Assembly (NCBI RefSeq): GCF_000711695.1
Contig: NW_013546997.1
Span: 1 to 64,000 of the forward strand
Source: Tilletiaria anomala UBC 951
Taxonomy: Eukaryota; Basidiomycota; Exobasidiomycetes; Georgefischeriales; Tilletiariaceae
Length of the DNA: 64,000 nt
Direction: 5' to 3'
The first letter of the stretch is position 1. Each line of letters opens with the position of its first letter. The notes under the pieces are model-generated. The model ran no database searches. It had not been told where the DNA came from and worked only from the letters and a program-made list of their open reading frames with translations. The translations under genes and the position numbers were made by a program. Below are positions 33,512 through 44,505 of this stretch, one piece after another.

Positions 33512-35147
33512 TCAAATGACGAAGAGGCGCGTTCGTCTGAGACCTCCAGGAGGGCCAGGCGGGCCGCTACTTGCAAGCGCTGCATTGTCACGCTGTACGC
33601 GTGCAAAGGCCTCTTGCACGTGGGCAGCAGTTAGCGGGACGTGCTTGCTGGCTGGCACGGTGAAGAGAGAGCAGAGTTCGCCATCATCAACGAGGCCATC
33701 TCCGGTGTGATTGCGATCATTTCCTTCGCCTAGATACGTCGAGGTGGCTTCTCCTGATGGTCCATTGCCCTGCCGCGCTCGCTTCCGCGGAGACACATTA
33801 TTCCGACCAGCGCTCGTTGTGCTGTCTATCGTCATCTTGCGCTTCCTACTATTCGCTGCGATTGACAGGCCCGATGTATTGCCAGACGCATATTCATCTT
33901 CCTTGCTTAGGTCGGGATTACTTTTGTCGATAGATTCGGTCGATGTGTCTGGTCCATCTGAGCTGGAGCCCGTGTGCGCGCCGGTATTTGCGGAACGCTG
34001 GCCTCCTGTGAGACCAGCTTTGCGTTGACGGTTACGCTCTTCCTCGGCGTCACGAATCGCGACTGCGCTGATGCATAGTTCTCGCACTACTTCGTAGGCG
34101 AGGAAGCCGAGGATATCGATAATATCGTCGTTCGGTTTGACATCAATGTATGCGCCGGCATTGATAAATTCCCTGAAGCGTTTGCCTGCGAAAAAGGAAT
34201 TGCGCGTGAGCCTTGAAAAGCGGATACCTATGCCATGCGCCATGGGAAGGCTTACCTTTCCTCCACGTGAATGATGCCTGCCTACATTCCGAATAGTGGA
34301 CGTACTCCTCGCGAGTCATGTGCCTCGTTGCGTCGTCTGCCTCCTTTAAGCGTTGCAGACTGGCTTCTTGGGCTTCGAGGTCGTCCTCATCTTGCTCTTC
34401 GTCATCCTCATTCTGAAGAGCGCGCAGATTCTCGCTGTAGATCGTACTGATCTCCCATGGCATTTTGAGCTTCATCACGTGCGTCCTCGCCATCGTGTCC
34501 ACTGCCAAACCGAAAAGGCCAAGCGTCCGGATTTTAAGCCTTCGCAGTTCTATAAATGTGCAGATACAGGACGATGCAAGCTTTGGCACACATGTACTCA
34601 CTCGCTCCATCGTCGAGCCCGTCTATCTCTCCGCCAGGCCCACCAGTACCGCCGGCATCACCTCCGCTCTCTTTCGCGTTCTTACGAACATCCTTCCAGC
34701 TCAAATATGTTCGCAGACGGTTCACCTTAGCACGATCGTGTCTGATTAGGAAAATGAGATCCTCCGCGGCCAGGAACTTGCTGTTGCGCCGTATGGCCAG
34801 CTTGCGTGACTGAACCAGCTGCAAACAAGTCCATAGGGTAAGCATTCTAGTAGCAAGGCGATATGTAATCCCAGGAGCTTCGGTTGAATTGAAGGCTCCA
34901 TTAATACTGACCAGCTCTACACACTGGGCGCGAACAATGTCTTCGATGAGTTTCAGGACTGACTCATCAGGATCTGTAACCTCTGCGAACACAAAGGTCT
35001 ATGCTCGATCCGGTTAGAGACAATCAACAGTCAGAATTGCGTAAAGCCCAAAGCTGCTCCCTTTAGTCATCACAAACGCACCATCTGAGAGATCTCCTGA
35101 GAATAGACATAGCCCTTGCCGCCGGTACCTTCATCCTTCCATGCCAT
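33512..35147 (-). CDS. SPT3: SAGA complex subunit Spt3
   Basis: Five exons (35147-35082, 34998-34912, 34818-34602, 34501-34256, 34185-33512) give 429 residues. The first histone-fold half reads YVYSQEISQM, FVFAEVTDPDES and LIEDIVRAQCVEL, then KFLAAEDLIFLIRHDRAKVN and LRTYLSWKDVRK, closely matching Spt3. The second part has VMKLKMPWEI, EYVHYSECRQASFTWRKG and KRFREFINAGAYIDVKPNDD, followed by LGFLAYEVVRELCISAV, the second histone fold. The C-terminal 150 residues include a disordered region with a basic stretch (RKRKMT, SPRKRARQ), likely nuclear localisation. Spt3 helps SAGA deliver TBP to promoters. Introns are 65-93 nt and interrupt both histone folds. Confidence 0.96.
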
Positions 35148-35944
35148 GCTTGAAACGCCTTGTGCACCGAACCGTATGTATGTCAGCACATCCTCCTGTA
35201 ATGGTCACACTGAGCCGTTTTGCGCCTAGCAATAAGTCTTGAGGCAGCCTGCTGGATCCCCGCAAATAGGACAGGTGGTCATGCCGTGCCCACGGGATGT
35301 AGGCCTGTGGTATTGAGGAAGCAATGCCCAGTGGTAAACGACCAACGTGACATGCGAGCGCGGTGACATGGCGAGAACCACACCGTGAGGGTGTGTGAGG
35401 CTTTGAATTGACGCGCTGAAGTTAGATTCCAAGCTCATGGTTGCCAAATACAGGACAAACCCAAAGGTTTTACAGAAAACATACGCGGAAAAAAACGGGT
35501 GCACCCATGCGCTTGCGACGTGAGAGGTACATACTAAGATTATAAACAACTTGGTGTAACATCTGAAATGGACTTGTGTACGTTGTCTTTGCCCTTTGGT
35601 CATGCGGGCAATAGGATGAAAGCATGCTTTGCGCCATGCTCTTTGCTAGATATTGATGTTCACTGAACTCGCCTCACTAGCACAGAGTGGCGAAGCGACA
35701 GGGGTCGAGATTGGCCAGGAGTGACGCAGGCTCCAGGAGGCTGCGGAACGCACAAAGGCTATCGTGAGTCGTGAGGGTTGATTGGGCTTATTGAAAGTGG
35801 GCCGCCGCTCAGTAATACTCAGTCCCAGCAATTTTATAGCGCTATGGAGGAAAGATAAAGCCGGTCGAGCACGTGCGAGACAGCCTGTGCTTTGCGTAAG
35901 AACTTGTGTAGTCAACGAGCTGTTCTACATGATGATTCATGTGG
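35148..35944. other. Spacer upstream of SPT3
   Basis: About 800 bp between two minus-strand genes. A 125-codon minus-strand frame (35603-35226) lacks any recognisable feature and is not called. Confidence 0.5.
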
Positions 35945-36912
35945 CTATTGCGTCTGCGGACCGTATCCCCTAAGGCCTTCCGCAAAGCCCCAGCTCGTTG
36001 GTGCCGAGAAGGGTTCGGAAATGGAGATGCCTGCATTGTTGATGGTAGCGATCTGGAAACGATTGATGCTTCGCGCGTCCCTGTAGAAGAGAACCTTCAT
36101 GCAGTCCTCGAGGATCCTCCTCGCTTGCGACTCATCCAGCTCGTCCTCCCTACCTTCCACCGCTTTCCGTAGCAGTGGCTGAGCGAGATGCAAGCCAAAG
36201 CCCGTGGCAATGGTCGTGCTCTCATATGTGGTGCCGAGGAGATCGACATAGCCTAAGAAGGGGGCACCCGTGCTCTGATCAATGCCGCCGACCACGAAGG
36301 AGTTCCAGAGTGGGTCCACTTTAGACCGCCGCTGGTACATGTAACGTGAGAGGTAGGCGTAAACTTGGCTTGGCGAGAGTGTGTGGCCATCCGCTGCATT
36401 CGACTCGCGGATCCTGCGCGACCGATTCGAACACTGTCAGCGCTTTGCCGAGTCCAAGGATATACAGATCAGAGGATCGACTCACATAACCTTCTGAAGC
36501 TCGTGCTGGATGAATTGAAAGTCGCTCATGTCCCCACTAGCTCCCAGTAGTGTATTTGGGCTAACTTCGTGAAGCCTCCGTACGTCCATGAATCTTGCTA
36601 GACTGCCATACGAAGCGAGCGTGTCGGCAGCCATCATGACTCCGTCTTTGTATCGAATGCCAAGGATGGAAGTTCCCGTGACAATAGGTTGTCTAAAGTG
36701 GAGCAAAGGGTGTGTCGCAGAGCATCACTTAGCCTCTTCCACGCGCTCAGCCCTTACGGAAACAAATGATCCAAGATTACTCACTGCGTATGCTGTCGCC
36801 CGGCCTCGAAAGCATCTTGCGCTGCTGGACGCGACGAAAAGCCTTGAGCAACGTGGTCCACGCACGGCTGCGATGACCAGGTTTGGCCCGGGAAGTGAGA
36901 TGACGCCGCCAT
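35945..36912 (-). CDS. PRE4: 20S proteasome subunit beta-7 (Pre4/PSMB4)
   Basis: Three exons (36912-36785, 36692-36486, 36413-35945) give 267 residues. A propeptide of about 40 residues ends in HTQQPIVTGTSILGIRY, matching the mature start TQQPIVTGTS of yeast Pre4. Then come DGVMMAADTLASYGSLARF, NTLLGASGDMSDFQFIQHEL, LSPSQVYAYLSRYMYQRRS and NSFVVGGIDQSTGAPFLGYV, typical of this non-catalytic beta subunit. The C-terminal arm (EPFSAPTSWGFAEG) is present; in the family this tail reaches across to the other beta ring. It assembles in the 20S core of nucleus and cytosol. Divergent from the DUF2470 gene across 554 bp. Confidence 0.96.
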
Positions 36913-37466
36913 ATTGAATTTGCCTTACAGCTGAGATAATTCCACCTCTTCCTGGTTCTTAAGCTTTTGCTTCTCCTTTTCGAAGCAATGCGTAGAACTC
37001 TTCGGCTCCTTGCACTGATCACTGTGAGGTCGAGCTCAATGGTGGTCATGGGCTAGAGGGCGACGTGTGTGCATTTGGTTGTGGCCGTGCGCTCGCGCTC
37101 GGGAGAGATGTTCTTACGTAATCAACCCGTCGATCGGCTCACAACAGCAAACGTCGGAACCGGTCTCGCCGGTACTCAGCCACGCTCCACTGGGTAGGTG
37201 GCGGCATTCACGCCTTCACGGCTTGTTGCGCGCTTTAAGGTAGGCATCTTCGGGGTAGACACCTTTTACGCACCAAGTAAGCCGAAAAAAGGGGACCGTG
37301 AGACGCAACGAGCACCAAAGAGAAATCTTTCTCCACAGCAGCGCATAGCGGGGAATTGTCTCCAACTGGTAGCAGGATTAACCCAGAAGACAGAAGCAAA
37401 ACACTCGCGCTGCAGCAAGGCCACGCCGAGCCGCTTCAACGATCCCAACCCGGAGAAGTGTTAGCG
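36913..37466. other. Divergent promoter, PRE4 and DUF2470 gene
   Basis: 554 bp between two start codons. A perfect TTACGTAA palindrome lies at 37114-37121. A GGTGGCGGC word near 37195 only resembles the yeast proteasome element and is not called. No TATA box was found on either side. Confidence 0.6.
37114..37121. promoter_or_regulatory. TTACGTAA palindrome, bZIP-type site
   Basis: A perfect 8-bp palindrome of the kind bound by fungal bZIP factors (Yap/CRE-like), about 210 bp from the PRE4 start and 350 bp from the DUF2470 start. In some fungi bZIP factors control proteasome genes; the link here is inferred from position only. Confidence 0.35.
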
Positions 37467-38221
37467 ATGCCGCCCGCAAAGAAGGATGCCGTAGCTGCAC
37501 GCTCGGCGGCCATAACAACTCACATGAACAAGGATCATTCTGTGAGCAGAAAATCGCGCTGAAACTGTGCCTGCATTGCAAGACTTACTCTGTCCTCCTT
37601 TAACTACAGGACGCGGTCAAGGCGCTAGCTCAGTACCATGCTGGTCTAGATCGTCTGCCAGATAAGGCCAAGATGCTTTCAATCTCTTCAACGGGGTTAG
37701 AGCTCGAGTTCCGACCAATAGGCCCATCGCTGCTCACTCTACCACCACTACAGAAGCTATTCATCCGATTCGACAAGCCGCTCAAGGCAGACACCGAAGC
37801 GCGACCGAAGATGATCGCCATCTGTCAGGAAGCAGATGAGAGGAGGCAGAAGAACGCCCCAATCCTCTACTCTCCTTCATACGACTTCATATTTCCGGCC
37901 ATGGTGATCGGAGCATGGATCGTCATTCGTACGCCCGCAGTGCGGGATGCAATCTTGTCCAAAGGCTTCAACGAGTACATCATGGCCAAGATCGGCGGCG
38001 AGGATGGCATTGAAACGTGCAACTTTGTCATGAGCATCCTCGCAAAAGTTCACGCCATCGAGGCTATTGCAATGGCTGTTCTCTGTCTCCGACGGAAAGC
38101 GAGCCTACATGTTGTTGCGCTTTGGAGTATCAGCACATTCTTCGCCGGCTTCACCCAGTTCCAGAAGCTATTCAAGCTCAATCCACTCCAGCCGGAATTC
38201 AAAAAGGAAAAGTTGCACTGA
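37467..38221 (+). CDS. DUF2470 domain protein with C-terminal membrane segments
   Basis: Two exons, 37467-37541 and 37610-38221, give 228 residues. The N-terminal half is a DUF2470 domain: ITTHMNKDHSDAVKALAQYH, KAKMLSISSTGLELEF and IRFDKPLKADTEARPKMIAI, the fold found at the C-terminus of HugZ-type haem utilisation proteins. The second half has two to three hydrophobic segments (YDFIFPAMVIGAWIVI, HAIEAIAMAVLC, LHVVALWSISTFFAGF) and ends in a basic FKKEKLH tail. Fungal proteins of this layout are uncharacterised integral membrane proteins, so function stays open; a haem- or metal-linked role is only suggested by the domain. Intron 1 splits the HMNKDHS motif right after its serine. Confidence 0.88.
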
Positions 38222-38369
38222 TCTAATCAGGAAACGATGGTGGAGCCGTATGGGCATGATGATGAAGGGGGAGAGGAAAACATGTTGTCTAACGATTGCA
38301 TTACCTGCGATGAGCTGTGTCAGCCCCCTTGCTATGCTACAGCTATCTAACAATACGGTTACAATTTGA

Positions 38370-41300
38370 TTACTTCGGCACATGACTCTGCAACCAGTTG
38401 CTGTACGCCCGGATCTTCGCATCGCTCACTTTCTCTAACTTGGATATCAACGCCTTCGACCCAGGCAAAGCATTCGCGTAAGCGAGCAGCACAGGATCGA
38501 GTTGAGCGTTCTTTTCGCCCTCCCTGCTTTGTCCGGCCCCTCCGACAAGCAGGCTTGCCACCTTGTCAACAGCGCCTGCAGCTACGGCCGCACCGTCCTC
38601 ATACATGGCGACGTCTGCCTCATCGACGTGGTGTGTCTGGCTAAACGACACGTCGGCAAATTGGGTCGCGTACCACTCGTACTCGGAAGCTTCCTCGGCG
38701 CTCACGGTGGGCATCTGAATGCGGCAGAGAGCGACTTCGAAGGCAGGGAACGCGCCTGCCGGCCCAGTGGCCGCCGACGCTGTCAACCCTATCTCAGCAG
38801 CAAGTCCGGCTGCTGCACCAGTTCCTGTAGCGCCAGTCTTGTCCCTCTTCTCGTTGATTGAAATTTCTGCGCGACCATCCTCGCCGCTCGCGTACATTTT
38901 CGAACGCTTCCTCTTCGTAACGGGTCCGGCACCAGCCTTATTGATGCTCATCCATCGCCGGACACCACCGATAATAGCTCGGTTGTTCTCCTCAAACAAT
39001 CCGCTCGAGGAGGATTGATTATGGCGACCGATGGCTGCTGGCGCGTACTTGTTGACGAATGGGCTCGTCACAATGACCTGAGTCTGCTGAATCGAGCTCG
39101 GCGAGATGGGGATGTGATTTGTTTGGTGCATTGGCGTCATGGGATGATGCTGGTGTACCGCAGTCATCTTGTACGCATGATGTCGCGCCATGCTGCAACA
39201 GTCACGCTCTGTCAGCCCTCCGAACAATATAAAACCATTAAGGACTCTCACTCTGTGAACAGTCGAGGCCGGTAGTACTCCGCCCAAAAGCCCTTGTCCG
39301 AGTTTACCACCTCCAGCAACCGTTGTATGCGTTCAGAGACGGTGTCATGCGGACCCAAATGCTGAGGGATAAACCATTTCTGGTAGCGAGGATTGTTGAC
39401 GTTGACAAGTCGGTTCGTCTCTGGCATCTCTGCATCCACTCCGAGGAAGAGATTGATCGCAGCCTGCTTCTCGGCATCAACGAAAGAGTTTGCATAGTAC
39501 CGCTTGATTCCTTCCAGCATATCGCGTGAGTGAGAGCTCCATTGGTTGATCTTGCGATACGTCTCCATGGTGTTGACTAGATGTGAGCCGCCGTACTGCA
39601 AGGCGATGGTGTCACCCAAGTCGTGGTACATCTCCGTCAGCATGTTGACAGCATCAGAATCGAAAGGCAGCGTTGGATGGTCTAGGAGCCCCAGAGCGTG
39701 TAGTTGATGACCGAAAGCGGCTTTGCCAATGACAAATTGAGCAGCGTTGGTGCGGTCGAGACAGTCCACGCAGTTAACTCTGGCGACCCCGCTCTGTACT
39801 TGGATTTGTTCTCTGCGAGCCGACGTGCTCTCTGTTGCGAACTCGGCAAAGCTTGCTGGCTCCGGACCAGAATGGAAAAACTTGGTATTCTCAATGGTCT
39901 CCTCCGCGATGTCTTCTAGCACGCCGATTACGTCCTGATCGCGACTTTTGCTGGCACGGCTCATGTCCCATGCAATGTACTTGAGTTTCTTTTCTTCTGG
40001 TAGGAATTGGTTGAGGTAATTGACACATTCCCCAAAGGCGCGCAGCAGTTTCACCTCCCTCGGCTGCTTCTCCTTGCTCTTGATGAGATTCAGAATGATG
40101 ACAGGCGCACCATAGCGCCGGAACATGTCGTCAAAATGCAATGCTGCAGCCGAGTAGTATGGGTCAACGACGCTGATCTCAATCGGCGGGCGCGGAGACA
40201 TGTTTGTCGAATCCTGCGTCCAGTATATGGGTATACTCCCCCGATGCATAACGTACGATGTGAAGCGTGGGGATGGGATGAATGGCTGGTATGTAGCTCC
40301 TTCGCGCGAGCTCTCGCCTGTTCCAGGTGCAAAGAATGGGCTTGTGAGCGGCTCGTTGACGATCTGCTCTGTCTCGACGTCATTGGCCACTTGACCCCTG
40401 TCCGTGACACCGCGCTTGAGGAACCGTGCACCAGCAAAATGGCGTGACCGGCGTGCGATAAGAGTGACGTAGATGGTCCTGTTCAAGACCGAAAGTTTGG
40501 CCTGATCCACGAACCCATAGACGAGCGGCAGGACCCATTCGCTGCCATACCACCCATCGCCGAGTGCTGCGCCCTTCCGCACAGAGGATCCAAATGCCGG
40601 CATCAGCAAGTGGTGATTCCAGACGAACTTCTCGTTGAAGCCCCATGCGGTGAGCGGCTCTTGCCGATGATCTTGATGTACGTGTCCATCACCTGCTTCT
40701 GCCTCAGCTTTGCTCGTAAGATTGTCTTGAAGCGTTTTCGTGAGGTCATACGTGTAGCTGAAGTAAAAGTTCTTGCTCAGGTCGACCTGCTTGAACGTCG
40801 CCAGCAGCCTTGTCTCTTCCTGCTCTTTGACTTTAGAGCGGCCTCCTAGTGAAGCTAGCATTCCAGGGTCGCAGATGGGCACAATCTTTGTTTCATCGCA
40901 ATGGAACACGTAGTGTCCACCCAAAAGTGCGACGACACTGCGCTTGGAAATGAGCACCATGTAATAGGTGCTGGTGAAGCGAATAAAGCCGACGATGCCA
41001 TAAAAGCGCCCCATCTCTTTCAGCCCCCCCGAGGCTTTATTGCCCTCTCGCAGCATTTCCAAAAGCTCTTCGATCTGCGTGCGAGTGTAGACGACAGAGT
41101 CGGCTACGACGTTCATCTCCCAATCGGCATCGTCATCCCTGCTTCGGCCTGTATGCTCGTGATAGGATGAAGTTCCAGATGGCTTGGCACTGAAGGAGCT
41201 CTTAGCAAGCCGCGTTGTCGAGTAGGAAGCATCTTTCCTCTCGTTTGGCGGAAAAGAGAAGTTGGAGCCGGTGGTTTCCTTGCCGGGATGTGGCGCTGTC

Positions 41301-42661
41301 GACCTTCCTGTGCCGCCCAAATTCAGTCTAGGAGCGCTGGCTAGCTCGGAGAGCGTGGAACTCTTGGCATCCGTTGGGCGTTGCAACATGACCATGTCAG
41401 CCGTGTTGGCTGTCAGATAGCGCTCGCCGCTTGCGGACAACATCGACGGATCGATGTTGCATACGGCCTCGTCAGGTTGACTGGCACTTGCTGCAGCTTG
41501 TGACACCCTGCTTCGGGCGTTCTTGGCATGTTCATTGGCAAGATCTCGCCGGGGCAAGTCTTGTGAGGCGAGGCCATCCGCTCCTTCAAGCGGCTTCTTC
41601 ATGGCTGCCTCAGAGCTTGCGCCTCCAGATGTCGAAACGGAGCCTTTGGCAGCATTGCTTTGAGCAAGTGCAATCGGCGGCGTCCGGTCGATCTTGAGTA
41701 TACGGAAACGTGTCTTCGAAGTATTGAAGGCAACGAGATAGAAGCGCTGTCCGCCAAGCAGGAAGAAATGATAAGGTGATATGTTTATGAAACAAGGAAT
41801 GGCACAGAGTCGACGCACGGTCTTTGTCTCCCACAGTGTAAAGCGTTTGAGCTCTCCCAGCCTGCCCTGCTCCAAGCCTTCGGCATCACCAACTGGAATT
41901 GGTGCATCCGCTTGACGTGGCTCGTCAGCGTTCAAATGAAGGGCCGAATGTGCCCAAAGAACCGATGTAGGGGGGGGTAAATTCGAGATGGACAGGCTGT
42001 GATTCGTCGACACGCTCAAGTTGCGATTCTTGCGCCGTGCAATTGGAGCGCCAGCTTGCTCCCTTTGATCTGTAGGGGCCGCGCTCGTGACGGCCGTCGA
42101 AACCGAGATTGATCTCTTGTCAGCCTCATCTTCCATTGAGAAAGCTAGGGGCTCATAGGGAACAGAGGTAATGGACGGAGCGGTCGTTGACGCTCCATTT
42201 GCGGACGCAGAGGAGGTCGCTGCTGTAGGTGTCGTCGTGCTGAAAGCCGAGGTTGGGGTCACTACAGAGATGGGCGACGGGGACGTCACAGATGTTGAGA
42301 AAATGGGCCTCGGAGAAGCGAGGGCAATTCCTGAAGTCCCGATACTATTCTTATGGCGAGGTATGCTCAGAGACGTGGTGCCTGGAGTTCGCCTCCTTCG
42401 GCTTGGACTCGACTCAATTGGCTTCCGAAATTGTCCAAGGCGCGGGGTGCTAGGGGATGTGCTGATGCCAGAAAGACGAACGTCGTCAGGGTCTGCAGCT
42501 GCAGGCTCAGGTCCTGCAGCACATATGGCTATCCCTTGGAGCGGCTGTGCAGGTGTCATAGGGGACGACCCTCCGCGAGGGCGTCCACGGGATGGACTTG
42601 ATGACATTGAGCTCCACTGCCGAGATGCAGTCGCACCAGCCGCGTTAGGTGGCTCATTCAT
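38370..42661 (-). CDS. FIG4: Phosphoinositide 5-phosphatase Fig4 (SAC domain)
   Basis: Two exons (42661-39252 and 39192-38370) give 1410 residues, longer than yeast Fig4 (about 880). A Ser/Pro/Thr-rich N-terminal region of about 270 residues precedes RFTLWETKTVRRLCA and RFYLVAFNTSKTRFRILKID. The SAC domain runs to about residue 1050 and has the catalytic CX5R motif in NCVDCLDRTNAAQF near residue 962, then TEMYHDLGDTIALQYGGSHL. The SAC-distal WAEYYRPRLFT, joined by the intron to DMARHHAYKM, is Fig4-like and shows that the 3' exon belongs here. Fig4 works with Vac14 and Fab1 on vacuole or endosome membranes to make and turn over PI(3,5)P2. The extra length lies in the N-terminus, an insertion of about 180 residues after RILKID, and a low-complexity C-terminus. 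Confidence 0.95.
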
Positions 42662-42958
42662 GGTGGCATGAGGTGCTCAGCATGGAGCAATTTGCGCTGC
42701 GGTGCAGCCCGCAGTGGCAAAGAATTATGGACGTGTTCACACTTTGCAGAAGTTTTGGACATGGTAATGAACGTTTGTGACCTTGGAGGACCGAAAGGGG
42801 GCTTTACCAAGAGGCGTCCGTCTAGCATGCACGCCGCAGCGCGAGCTCCGCGTCGCGCATCTCACTAAGGCTGAAGCGAAAAAATCCGGCGCACGTCTTT
42901 AAAGTCAAATGGGTACAGATGGATAGCAGTCCCCGAAGACGCAGATCGGCCGGTTTTA

Positions 42959-43916
42959 TTAATGCAAGGAATGCTGTGCTTTTCTAGCATACATCTTTGC
43001 GATATAACGCGGACTTGGATCCTCCCGTGCCGGCGGACCCGGTTCTGGCTGTCGCAAGGGGAGCGCAGCGTAGCACTCTGCAACCTTTACAGATGCATTA
43101 GCTTGGTCGCCAAAAATTGCTCCTAGACCATCCAGAGAAATCGGCCTTAGCAACAAGGCGGCTGGCCAGGGAGAGGGAGGGAGGCTGCTGATGAAGGTCG
43201 ACATTTGAGCTGAACCTTGAGTCGGCTCAGGCTTTAGCACACCTCCGTTAAGCGCTCTGTTGTTGTCGGAGAGGCCATCAGAGTCGCTGCCGTGACCTTC
43301 AGACGCCGTGCCTCCGCCTGCTTGGAGTCTCATTGCCGACAAATCTGGAACAGGCTCGAGATCTTGTGAGGTTGAATCACAGGAACGACTGCTGAGTCCC
43401 CCTTCATCACGACCACGAAGGGGCCAGGTACCATCAGCGTGCCATGATGCTTTGAGAGTGCGCACCTGAAAAGCGCCCAGAGAGATTCTTATCAGCCACT
43501 TAGGTCAAGGTTCCAGGGAACAGGCGATTTGGACGCACAGCTAACCACAGAGGGAGACCACGGCCGGAAGGTGCAGACACTGTTCGCCCGCTATCGAGAC
43601 CCTTCTTGAGCAGCTGTAAAGGGATTACTTTTCCCGCGTCGACCTGAACAGGAGCGGAGATCTGCTGGCACACCTCATCAGGCAAGCTTTCTCCCAGCCA
43701 TAGTGCACTCAACTCCTCGGCCGCCGGAATGGCATTGAGCACTGAGGCGAGGTCTTGAATCGACGTGTGGAAGTTTGGGCGGGAAGCGCCCGCCGTCTTC
43801 ACCGAATTGCTACTGTTGCCACTTCCAGGCCTGATCGGTGAATCTTTCGGCATGCCATATCTGATCCGGTCGATGCTCTGACCACGTACATGGAAGGCCA
43901 ACGTCTCTTGTATCAT
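42959..43916 (-). CDS. Unidentified two-exon protein
   Basis: Exons 43916-43539 and 43465-42959 give 294 residues from the ATG at 43916 (MIQETLAFHVRGQSIDRIRY). The intron of 73 nt (GTGCGT donor, TTTTCAG acceptor) joins LPLWLA to VRTLKASWHADGTW in frame. Other segments are SIQDLASVLNAIPAAEELS and GDQANASVKVAECYAALPL. The PLWLA word recalls GINS subunits but the rest does not fit, so no family is named. The frame also continues upstream through a 31-nt GTAAAA...AATAG gap into open sequence (43948 to about 44170) that looks coding, so the true N-terminus may be longer. Start and function are uncertain. Confidence 0.55.
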
Positions 43917-44505
43917 CTATTATTAAGTATGAGTGCAGGAGTTTTACCTTGGGTCGTGTGCATTGTTTTGGATGAGCAGCTGCCACCTTTTGGAGAGCGC
44001 AGCCAGGCGCGACCTTAAGAATAACGATGCTGTGGCGCAGCGCTGGGCGGGAAGCAGAGAGTGGCGCAGTGCCCACCGGCCGGATTCGGACAGAAGCAAG
44101 CACCGAGCCTGCTCGTCGCCTGTAGTAATCTACACGACGAGGCCTAGGCTCATCAGCACAAACCTCATCTGGCCTTCACGCGTCGAAGGACCGAGGGTGT
44201 CAAAGAAGTCCCCGTTGCTCGGCGTGCTGCCTCGTAGTCTCCTTGCCTACCAGCAGATTCCTTGTGGGAAGGCAGATCGCCTGCGCCCCGGCGACGGACA
44301 TGTGATGTTGTGGTGATCGCGACGCCACCTCGATCCAAGGCCTCAACGGGCTCTACTTGTGCAACACAAGGTGCCAACCTCGTCACAAGCCTTGAAGACA
44401 TCGACCAAGCCGACCATCTGCACTGTTTCACATCACAACGCGCTCTTTGGACGCTGGACACTGCTAAACGTGCGGATCCCGCACCGATAAAGGACCAGCT
44501 GCAAC
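43917..44505. other. Divergent region before the PP2C gene
   Basis: 589 bp between the unidentified minus-strand gene and the PP2C start. It contains minus-strand open frames (for example one coding GDFFDTLGPSTREGQM near 44170-44215) that may be 5' exons of the unidentified gene. No clear promoter element was recognised. Confidence 0.4.

Noticed and set aside
35226-35603. 125-codon minus-strand frame
   Set aside because: No domain, no splice partner, composition looks random, and it sits in the SPT3 upstream region.
37190-37205. GGTGGCGGC as a yeast-type proteasome (Rpn4) element
   Set aside because: It differs from GGTGGCAAA at key positions, and the element is not known to be used in basidiomycetes.
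43539-43760. GINS subunit (PLQ...PLWLAV resemblance)
   Set aside because: Only a few residues agree; the flanking sequence and length do not fit Psf2 or Psf3.
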